From: JAFGXT01 sp963677165
Lineage (GTDB): Bacteria; Verrucomicrobiota; Lentisphaeria; Victivallales; SZUA-371
Assembly: GCA_963677165.2 (NCBI GenBank)
Contig: CAXXSX010000002.1
Span: forward strand, 4,216,001 to 4,280,000
DNA length: 64,000 nt
Reading direction: 5' to 3'
Shown here: in pieces, positions 57,080-64,000 of the stretch
How positions within the stretch are numbered: the stretch's first letter is position 1
Layout: every line of letters begins with the position of its first letter
The notes under the pieces: model-generated
Database searches by the model: none
The model's input: only the letters and a program-made list of their open reading frames with translations
Told to the model about the DNA's origin: nothing
Position numbers and translations under genes: made by a program

Positions 57080-58686
57080 TCTTCCCTCTCTGCTGTTATG
57101 CTGGTCGAGTCTTGAATTTTCTTTTTGCCGAGACACTCAAGGACCAGTAGTGTCAATACCGGCGGAATGATGCCGACAATTACATCTATTACACGGTTAT
57201 GGTTAATAACAAATTCTGTTCCACTTAAGCCAAATTTCAAGATGGCCGATGAAATTGCCCCGACTGCTATTGTAATATACACAGCTGAGAGATTTACATT
57301 CTTTGAAAAAAGTCCCCATATGGTGGGGAGAACCAGCGGTCCGACAAATAATCCGGTTATCGTAAGAATAACATTCTGGGCACCTCCCATATAGGGAATA
57401 CAGACCGCGGCTCCGATAACGATGAATCCGATTATAATGGTAAAAACATGTCCGGCCTTCAACAGGTGTTTTGCGTCATCTTCTTTCTTTGCCAGTTTAG
57501 CATAAATATCTCTGGTTACTGCTCCCGCATAAACATTAACCTCCGAGTCAATCATACTCACTGTAGCCGAAAGCATTGCCGCCAGCAGTAGCCCCACCAG
57601 TCCGGCGGGAAGTACCGACGCGCAAGCCAGCATATAGGCTTTTTCTGCCATATGTGCCGCTTGAGTGGCGCTCATGTCAGCTGTTACCGGATGCATGATC
57701 CGGTATATCATCGGCGGCAACATCCAGATCAGTGGACTTGCCAGGTATAACGCTCCAAACATAAAACCAACTTTTTTTGCATCCTTCTTATCGGGAACGC
57801 ACAAAAAACGTTGTACAAATGACCATTCTCCCCCGATTTTAAAGCTGTGAATAATAATCCAGCCGACAAGAAAAATCCAGGTGAACGGACCCGATGCAAG
57901 CGACAGCATGGTCTCTCCCGGATTGTTCACCAGTTTACCGCTGCGGATAAACAGCGACGGGGTGTCTGCTGTGACTTTTATAAATCCGGATATTCCTCCG
58001 ATTGCATCTTGATTCAACAGTAATGGAACAACAATGATAACTGAAACGGTAAGGACTACAAATTGTAAACCATCTGTGACAAGTACTGCCCACAGATTAC
58101 CGGAGATTACCAGGATAACGATGCCGATTAAAACAATGGCAGCAGATACGGAGAACGTTCCGCTGGTGTCATCACGGAACCAGTTGAAGAATTTCAGCCA
58201 CATTGATGAGTCGGCTCCCGCTTCCGGGATATGGATTAGCGCGCAGACGATTACCGCAATCGAATAGAGTGCTACAGCGGAACCGAGAATACGGACAATC
58301 ATTCCCAGCCAGGTATAAGTGTGTACCGCGCTGTCGCCATAGCGTTTTCGGATAAATTCAGCTGCCGAGGACACTCCGGCTTCCTTCCATTTTGCGGCGA
58401 TAAACTGTCCCGAGATCAGGGCGCTGATTCCCAATGTTGTACATATACTGACTGCGGCCATACCGCCCAGGTAAGCAATTCCTCCCCATACGACAAATGT
58501 GCCCGATGAAAACATGGTCATGTAAGCCGAAATACCGGAAAGCCACCATGGAGATTTTCCACCAGCCGCAAACATGTCTTCCGGCCTTTTTACAAATTTT
58601 TCTAATACTGCTCCAAGAAGCAGCAGGCATCCCAGATAACATGCAAGAACAATGATATCCGCTCCTTTTAGTGACGCTGTTTCCAT
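57070..58686 (-). CDS. sodium:solute symporter (SSS family)
   Basis: This 538-residue protein has about 14 membrane helices. Family features include EDMFAAGGKSPWWLSGISAYMT near residue 40 and MLSATVSMIDSEVNVYAG in the core. It would import a sugar, uronate or similar solute with sodium. It lies between an IclR regulator (26 bp upstream) and a GH9-like secreted enzyme, giving a simple cut-and-import operon. The substrate is not deducible. Confidence 0.9.
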   Translation of the reverse strand: METASLKGADIIVLACYLGCLLLLGAVLEKFVKRPEDMFAAGGKSPWWLSGISAYMTMFSSGTFVVWGGIAYLGGMAAVSICTTLGISALISGQFIAAKWKEAGVSSAAEFIRKRYGDSAVHTYTWLGMIVRILGSAVALYSIAVIVCALIHIPEAGADSSMWLKFFNWFRDDTSGTFSVSAAIVLIGIVILVISGNLWAVLVTDGLQFVVLTVSVIIVVPLLLNQDAIGGISGFIKVTADTPSLFIRSGKLVNNPGETMLSLASGPFTWIFLVGWIIIHSFKIGGEWSFVQRFLCVPDKKDAKKVGFMFGALYLASPLIWMLPPMIYRIMHPVTADMSATQAAHMAEKAYMLACASVLPAGLVGLLLAAMLSATVSMIDSEVNVYAGAVTRDIYAKLAKKEDDAKHLLKAGHVFTIIIGFIVIGAAVCIPYMGGAQNVILTITGLFVGPLVLPTIWGLFSKNVNLSAVYITIAVGAISSAILKFGLSGTEFVINHNRVIDVIVGIIPPVLTLLVLECLGKKKIQDSTSITAEREECL

Positions 58687-58712
58687 AATTATTTGGGTTT
58701 CCTTTTTATTGT

Positions 58713-59471
58713 TTACACTGCATTTTCAAGTTCTATATAAATCTCTGATTTTATGCCGTTTTTTATACTGGTATTTATCTGTTTTGTGATTTCCTTGAGT
58801 TGTATTAGTTTGGATTCAACCTGTTTTTCTTTGATTTTCGCAAAAGCCAGGGCTCCCATTGATGAGTTAATCGGCATTGCCATTGTGTATTCATCGTTTT
58901 TCTCGTAGGATTTAATTAAAGAGTATCCCTGAGATTTATATTGCTGTAAATTCCTGTATAACTCCTCTCTGGAACCGGAATAATATGGAAGGTGAGTGTC
59001 GGAGTAAAGTTGTTTTACATACTCTTCCGGTTTTAAGGCAAGCAGCATCAAACCAATACTGGAAATAGTAGCTGGATAAGTGTGCAGTCTGCCGATACCT
59101 TCGGCAAGAGAGGTACCGGGGAGTGCATGAAAAAGGTAACTTACTTGATCTCGGTGCAATACGCCAAGACCGACTACATGGTTGTTTGGGAAAATATCCT
59201 CAATGACCGGCAAGCTGGCTCTTAATAGTTTTGAACCGAAAATGCATTGTGCGGAAAGTACCTGCATTCCGGGGCCGGAATAATAACGCTGATCTTCTCC
59301 CTGTTCAATAAAACCGGAAGCCAGCAGAGTTTTCAGAAAACGATTGATCCTTGTTGGTTCCATATCCAGACGTCGCGATAATTCACGACTTCCGCATGAC
59401 TCGTGTTCTCCGGCTATTTCCAGCAAAAGCCTGAGCGAGTCTTCTATACTTTTATTCTTCTGGAATGGCAT
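58713..59471 (-). CDS. IclR family transcriptional regulator
   Basis: The ATG at 59471 has AGGAG 6 nt before it; the frame is open to 59531. It encodes about 252 residues: an N-terminal winged helix (CGSRELSRRLDMEPTRINRFLKTLL) and an IclR effector domain. It is the first gene of the regulator-symporter-GH9-like operon and probably controls it in response to the imported compound. Confidence 0.87.
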   Translation of the reverse strand: MPFQKNKSIEDSLRLLLEIAGEHESCGSRELSRRLDMEPTRINRFLKTLLASGFIEQGEDQRYYSGPGMQVLSAQCIFGSKLLRASLPVIEDIFPNNHVVGLGVLHRDQVSYLFHALPGTSLAEGIGRLHTYPATISSIGLMLLALKPEEYVKQLYSDTHLPYYSGSREELYRNLQQYKSQGYSLIKSYEKNDEYTMAMPINSSMGALAFAKIKEKQVESKLIQLKEITKQINTSIKNGIKSEIYIELENAV

Positions 59472-59731
59472 GTGATCTCCTGATAAAATGTTTATGATGC
59501 TATTATAGCACCAATAAAAAAGGAACAACAATCCAAGCTTGCGATATTACGTGTAAATACTACTTAAATATGAAAAATTTGAGCTAAGAATTTATTTTTT
59601 AAAGCGAATTACAGAAGGTATAGTTCTATGCTTATTGGGTAGGGGAACTGGTTGTTTCAGAAAGAAATTACCAGAAACTTTATGGCTGAGTGCGAGAGGT
59701 TGATTTTTTGCCTTTCGCGATTTTGTAATGA

Positions 59732-59821
59732 CTATTTTACGGTGAAAATGATTCCATCCTTATGTTTGAACTCGGCAGTGTTGCCGTCAAATTTACCATA
59801 AAGAAAACGTAATAGACGATG
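59732..59821 (-). pseudogene. C-terminal remnant of a lost coding region
   Basis: The minus strand reads LRFLYGKFDGNTAEFKH then KDGIIFTVK and a stop, within an otherwise empty 540-bp gap (59472-60015). It looks like the end of a real protein cut off by a stop at 59822-59824. I cannot assign the family. The rest of the gap upstream of the operator shows nothing. Confidence 0.3.
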
Positions 59822-59953
59822 TTATAATTGATTCTGAGTTTTCATATGACGACAGTAGGGTTTCTCTTGTAAAGTATAAATTGCTCATCTTAAACAAGGG
59901 GGGGATTTCAGCGTGTAGTCAACGTTATTCCTGAAAAAAATTGCGTATGGCTA

Positions 59954-59995
59954 TTGACATTTTGTAAAATCACTATACTATTATGTATAGTGATT
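59954..59995 (+). promoter_or_regulatory. promoter with overlapping palindromic operator
   Basis: TTGACA (59954-59959) is followed by TACTAT at 16 bp. A perfect inverted repeat, AATCACTATAC/GTATAGTGATT with a 6-bp spacer (59968-59995), covers the -10 region. This suits repression by the GntR-type regulator that starts 20 bp later. Confidence 0.7.
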
Positions 59996-60015
59996 AACCT
60001 AGCAGAGTGTTTTTT

Positions 60016-61194
60016 ATGCCGCCCAAACGTACATATTTATATGAACAGATTGTTGAAGATGTCATAGACATGGTATGTGACATGAATCTGGAGCCAGGTG
60101 ACCGTTTGCCATCGGAACAAGTTTTGTCGAAAAACTTTAAGTGCAATGCGTTGACTATTCGCAAGTCACTGGCACTCATGGTAGATCGGCAGATCCTGGA
60201 AAAACGTCCGGGGAGCGGAACCTATTTGCGGACGCCGGTAGAAAAGATCAAAGTACGAAAGACTTCTAAAGTAGACTTTTGTCCATCAAACCTTATGGCA
60301 ATGATTATACCACCGGAGATGGATAACTTTTTGATCAAGTTATTTAACAGCGTCATTAATATTTGTGTTCAGAAAGGAATTGAGTTAGTTATTCATCCTT
60401 TGCAGGTCTTCGACGATGACTCATTGCCGCTGGCGTCGCAGTTGAACCAGCGCGGGTGTCAGGCGGTGATGATTCTGGGGATTCCAGATGGTACTGATTC
60501 GGAAAAATTAAAGCAGTTCATTTCGCTCTGTGATATTCCGGTAGTGCTTAACCGGAAGGTGGCGGGACTGGAACATCTTGTTTATGAATATCCGGGGCGG
60601 AACGGTATTTATTCCCGGCGTGAAATGCGTTTCTCCTGCCGGTATTTAAAAGAATTGGGTTATCAGAATATTGTGTATATCTGCGACGAGCTAGAACCTT
60701 CGCAGCTGGCTTCGCGCGTAAAAATAGAAGAATATCAAAAGTGCATGGTCCTATATGGAATGAGGTCTTTTCTTGAATGCGTCGATAAGAGGTTCAGCAA
60801 TATTGATGACATCATTGCCCGGTTTGTTCCTCAGAAGGGGCATACCGCAATTATATGTTACGATGATGATTATGCAATCCGCCTGATGACTTCGCTTTAT
60901 AAGCGTGGATTTTCAGTTCCGGAGGATTTTGCCCTGCTCGGGTCCAATGACAATAAGAATTCAGCCTTTACGGAACCTCCATTATCAACTTTTCGTTTTC
61001 CATATGAATTCTTAGCCGAATCTTTTGTTTCTGCCGCGCTGGCTCGAAGTCAGCAATTGGCTTACAGTGAAATACCAATTCCGGCATTAGCGCCGGTTAT
61101 TCGTGACAGTTGTGGCGGAAAAGTTATTTTAGGAAATCAATTTAATCACATCATTAATAAAATTCAAAGGGAGACAGAAAATGAAGTTGGCTAA
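60016..61194 (+). CDS. GntR-HTH / LacI-effector regulator (AraR-like)
   Basis: The ATG at 60016 is preferred to the GTG at 60007. It encodes about 392 residues: an N-terminal GntR winged helix (DRLPSEQVLSKNFKCNALTIRKSL, GSGTYLR) joined to a LacI/RbsB-type sugar-binding domain (about 95-370). The architecture is that of AraR. It is probably autoregulated through the palindrome just upstream. The end overlaps the prepilin gene by 14 bp. Confidence 0.87.
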   Translation: MPPKRTYLYEQIVEDVIDMVCDMNLEPGDRLPSEQVLSKNFKCNALTIRKSLALMVDRQILEKRPGSGTYLRTPVEKIKVRKTSKVDFCPSNLMAMIIPPEMDNFLIKLFNSVINICVQKGIELVIHPLQVFDDDSLPLASQLNQRGCQAVMILGIPDGTDSEKLKQFISLCDIPVVLNRKVAGLEHLVYEYPGRNGIYSRREMRFSCRYLKELGYQNIVYICDELEPSQLASRVKIEEYQKCMVLYGMRSFLECVDKRFSNIDDIIARFVPQKGHTAIICYDDDYAIRLMTSLYKRGFSVPEDFALLGSNDNKNSAFTEPPLSTFRFPYEFLAESFVSAALARSQQLAYSEIPIPALAPVIRDSCGGKVILGNQFNHIINKIQRETENEVG

Positions 61195-61876
61195 CACACT
61201 CATTCGAAAATTCACGCTCATTGAGCTCCTCGTTGTGATTGCGATTATCGCGATTCTCACATCGATTATGCTGCCGGCGCTGAGCAATGCCCGAGAGCAG
61301 GGGCGAAAAATATCCTGTAATAATAATTTAAAGCAGATCAGCTTATCCATGATGCAGTATATCAATGATTTTGACGATCAGATTCCCCCGATGATCTATC
61401 CCAGCTATAAACGGCCTTACTGGCATGAAGCCCTGGATGATTATTCGGCACAGAATGAAAATTTGTATAAATGTCCCAGTATGTTTTCAAAGACATTTAA
61501 TTTCATCTGGAAGCCGCATTATGGGATCAATGAGCGTTTTTACAACGGCTTGTCTGACGGTACCAGTCCAAGAATATCACGTTGCCGCCGTCCCTCAATC
61601 AAGATTTTTATACTTGAATCATGGAAAAATTTAAGTGGCGGAATTCCTGATACGACAACCGGGTACTGGCGCGTTGCATTTGCTTCAATTCTTTATACTA
61701 ACGTAAATTATGCGCGTCCTGCCGCGAGGCACAATAAAAGCTGTAACGTTTTATGGCTGGACGGCCATACTGAAGCGGTAAGGGTGAAGAGTACGACAAA
61801 TCCATATGGAACTGTTCCGTTTGATTATACAAGCTATTCCACAAATCAGTCTGTCGACTGGGGCACTGGACATTAA
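61181..61876 (+). CDS. prepilin-type N-terminal methylation domain protein
   Basis: This 231-residue protein has MKLANTLIRK before FTLIELLVV, a hydrophobic helix, an SNAREQGRKISCNNNLKQ stalk, and a C-terminal RHNKSCNVLWLDGHTE segment matching H-X9-DG. Lys replaces Gly before the mature F. It overlaps the regulator and is followed 9 bp later by the beta-helix enzyme, completing cassette 4. Confidence 0.87.
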   Translation: MKLANTLIRKFTLIELLVVIAIIAILTSIMLPALSNAREQGRKISCNNNLKQISLSMMQYINDFDDQIPPMIYPSYKRPYWHEALDDYSAQNENLYKCPSMFSKTFNFIWKPHYGINERFYNGLSDGTSPRISRCRRPSIKIFILESWKNLSGGIPDTTTGYWRVAFASILYTNVNYARPAARHNKSCNVLWLDGHTEAVRVKSTTNPYGTVPFDYTSYSTNQSVDWGTGH

Positions 61877-61885
61877 GGAGAAAAC

Positions 61886-64000
61886 ATGTCAAAAGTACTA
61901 CTCAAATTTTTGAATTATTCCGGTCTTTTGCTGGCACTGTCGCTGGTGTCTGCATTGAATGGTGCTGAAGTTCCATTGCGCAGCGGTCAGGACTGGTGTT
62001 CTGTTGAATATTCCGGCAACGTGAAGGCTGCTGGAAAGCTGAAGATTACAGTCAAACCAAAACTTTCCCCGAGCAAAGACCTGTTGTTTTGTCATGTGCA
62101 TTGGAAGGATAAAAACGGAAAATATCGTGGCTTTCTGACCGCTCCCGCCTGTTTGCCCAAACCTCTTGTAGATACTGGTGTTAATTTCGATATTACGCTT
62201 CCGTCCAAGCAGGAGCTTGGCTATATATCCCTAGTGATTTTTGCCAGTCCAAATGGATCGTTTAAAAAGAAAAATAAAGTTGCTTTCAGTAAATATATCC
62301 CCCTGGATGGTGTGGTGAAAAAAGAGGTCAAGAAGAGTAAAAGTTCTGCTGTAACGAGTATTTCACTGCAACAGAAGAAGAAACTGCTTGGTATGAAGAT
62401 TTCCGGAGATATTGCTCCAGGAAAGGATATTGTTGTCACGGTTCATTGCTATGATGTGGAGACACCGAACAAGCTTATGCTGCATCTGCATTGGAAAGAC
62501 CGGAAGGGCAAATCACGAGGCTTTTTGTGCGGACCGCAAGAACATGCTCAAGGAGTGGCTCCTGATAAGGATATTGTTTTTCATGTAAAGCTTCCGAATA
62601 AGCCTGATCTTGGAGCTGTATCTTTTCTTGCTTTTCTGTCGAAAACCGGAAGCTGGTCCCATCTGACGTTTAAAGCTGTCGGAGAATATAAACTGCCTCT
62701 CCCAAAGCCGAAGGATTGTTATATCCCGCCTTTTTCTCCCAATGACAACCGAACAGCCGCTGGACAGTGGAAGTGGCAGCAAAGTCAGGCCGTTATTTCC
62801 GCTACCGGTGATTTGTCCTGGGCTCCGGTACCGGAACCCCGCACGCTTGGGAAAGTTATCCGGTATATTGATTATGAGAACGGAAACGACAACAATCCGG
62901 GCGATACTCCAAAAACTCCCTGGAAACATCATCCATGGGATCCGAACGCGACTGGTAAAGCAAAAGGTGATCAGTCCGCAGATACTTATGTTTTTAAGCG
63001 TGGTGTCATTTATCGCGGATCTCTGACCGCCAGCCGTTCGGGGGCCAGCAAACAGCCATTGCTGCTTTGTTCCAGTTTCGACTGGGGGCAGGGGAGTAAA
63101 GCCTGCCTGTCCGGCGCGGAAAAAATCCGTCAGCAATGGAAGAAAATTGATAACGGAAACATCTGGTACTGTGATCCAGGAACTGATCATTTGATACAGA
63201 CTGTATGGCAGGTGGTTGACGGAAAGACTTTTCCGCTTCATATTGCCAGAACACCGAATTGGACGTTTTCGAACCCAGACGATATGAGAGCCGGTTGGTT
63301 TACGTGGAAAAAAAAAGCCCAAAAACACAAGCTTAAAAAAGACGGAAAAACAATTTCTTATGTTGTCTGTTCCGATCCGGAAAACCTGAAAAATATCAAT
63401 CCGGAAAACAGTCCGGATATGACCATCTGGAGCGAATATTATCATCTGATGGGATATCCGGAGCAATCCCGGGTAATCAGTATTTCTCCCGAAGAAGGTA
63501 CTGCCGCTTTTGCTTTCCCCTCTTACCGCGCCTTGCCGGTTTCTGATAACCGTTATTATCTGGAAAACAGTCTTTCCTTTCTTGATGTCCCCGGAGAATT
63601 TTATTACGATCGAAAGATCGGGCGGTTGTATTTACGTCTTCCCGAAGACCGTGATCCGAATACAACAACAATTGAATTTGGCGTTCGAACACGGGGCATT
63701 TTTATTGCGTCGCAACAGAATATTGTTATTCGCGGATTGGAGTTCCGCCGTTTTAACGAGGGGCCGCAATGTACTCCACCGTGGCGAGCTACAAACAATG
63801 CTTCCACTTGTATTCAGCTTGAAGGAAACTGCCATGATATAACGATCTCTCATTGTAAATTCAAAGATGTTTCTTTTGCCGTGAAAGGGAATGCTTCGGG
63901 ACAGGCGAAGCGGGGACAGGTAATGGATCGTATTACGATAAGTGACAATGATATAGAGAACGCAGTCGATGGCGGTATCAATATCGGAGATGGAGTCTCC
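61886..64000 (+). CDS. secreted right-handed beta-helix protein, C-terminus outside window
   Basis: This open frame has 705 codons with no stop before the window edge. The ATG has AAGGAG 5 nt upstream and a signal peptide (to about 28). Two tandem beta-domains (about 30-130 and 145-265) share HWKDKNGKYRGFL and HWKDRKGKSRGFL. After a linker, RYIDYENGNDNNPGDTPKTPW opens a parallel beta-helix of pectate-lyase or sulfatase-associated type, with IVIRGLEFRRFN and ITISHCKFKDV turns. It is the enzyme of cassette 4, acting on an acidic or other polysaccharide (inference). Confidence 0.78.
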   Translation, partial: MSKVLLKFLNYSGLLLALSLVSALNGAEVPLRSGQDWCSVEYSGNVKAAGKLKITVKPKLSPSKDLLFCHVHWKDKNGKYRGFLTAPACLPKPLVDTGVNFDITLPSKQELGYISLVIFASPNGSFKKKNKVAFSKYIPLDGVVKKEVKKSKSSAVTSISLQQKKKLLGMKISGDIAPGKDIVVTVHCYDVETPNKLMLHLHWKDRKGKSRGFLCGPQEHAQGVAPDKDIVFHVKLPNKPDLGAVSFLAFLSKTGSWSHLTFKAVGEYKLPLPKPKDCYIPPFSPNDNRTAAGQWKWQQSQAVISATGDLSWAPVPEPRTLGKVIRYIDYENGNDNNPGDTPKTPWKHHPWDPNATGKAKGDQSADTYVFKRGVIYRGSLTASRSGASKQPLLLCSSFDWGQGSKACLSGAEKIRQQWKKIDNGNIWYCDPGTDHLIQTVWQVVDGKTFPLHIARTPNWTFSNPDDMRAGWFTWKKKAQKHKLKKDGKTISYVVCSDPENLKNINPENSPDMTIWSEYYHLMGYPEQSRVISISPEEGTAAFAFPSYRALPVSDNRYYLENSLSFLDVPGEFYYDRKIGRLYLRLPEDRDPNTTTIEFGVRTRGIFIASQQNIVIRGLEFRRFNEGPQCTPPWRATNNASTCIQLEGNCHDITISHCKFKDVSFAVKGNASGQAKRGQVMDRITISDNDIENAVDGGINIGDGVS

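Noticed and set aside
62513..63466. A 317-codon minus-strand open frame
   Set aside because: It lies wholly opposite the beta-helix gene, which has a signal peptide, ribosome site and recognisable domains. The antisense product has no recognisable features.

Overview
The window looks like a chromosomal segment of a Lentisphaerae bacterium (Victivallales/Lentisphaera type). This is an inference from gene content: four stand-alone DUF1559-type prepilin proteins with an FTLIELLVVIAII start and a C-terminal H-X9-DG motif, many large secreted glycoside-hydrolase-like proteins (DUF4838, CBM9-like, GH9-like, beta-helix), GH130, LacI/GntR/ROK/IclR/AraC regulators and a sodium:solute symporter. No rRNA, tRNA, CRISPR array or complete transposase gene was seen.

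Layout. 1-485 holds an intergenic repeat and a MITE-like element. 486-5555 and 5941-13914 (minus strand) are two related carbohydrate loci, each a LacI regulator, GH130, prepilin and large secreted hydrolase in series. The LacI, GH130 and prepilin genes are paralogous and the terminal hydrolases differ. 14108-17321 is a sialidase-like/KDG-kinase-like pair with a divergent AraC regulator. 17384-20506 is an operon of two secreted esterase-like hydrolases and a short O-antigen-ligase-like membrane protein.

20672-30855 is a polymorphic-toxin island. It has one full Sec-exported Rhs protein whose variable tip looks like a clan CD (caspase-like) peptidase, a putative immunity gene, and then an AT-rich string of displaced Rhs tips, broken toxin ends and small exported or lipoprotein genes. 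Direct repeats, including a 159-bp identical pair, separate them. 30863-35754 carries bacteriohemerythrin, a eukaryote-type HisA, a sensor-like lipoprotein, an MFS-HEAT fusion and RNase HI.

35957-41321 is a third regulator-prepilin-hydrolase cassette. 41474-54616 is mostly housekeeping (rlmI, rnr, panB, photolyase, recR, ybaB) with a ROK regulator, a cupin, an unusual histidine-kinase-like protein and a candidate small RNA. 54767-59471 is an IclR-symporter-GH9-like operon. 60016-64000 is a fourth regulator-prepilin-enzyme cassette whose beta-helix enzyme runs off the window.

Two systems stand out. One is the repeated cassette of regulator, private pseudopilin and polysaccharide enzyme, each with its own operator palindrome where one is visible. 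The other is the Rhs tip/immunity array with recurring junction repeats that look like cassette boundaries.
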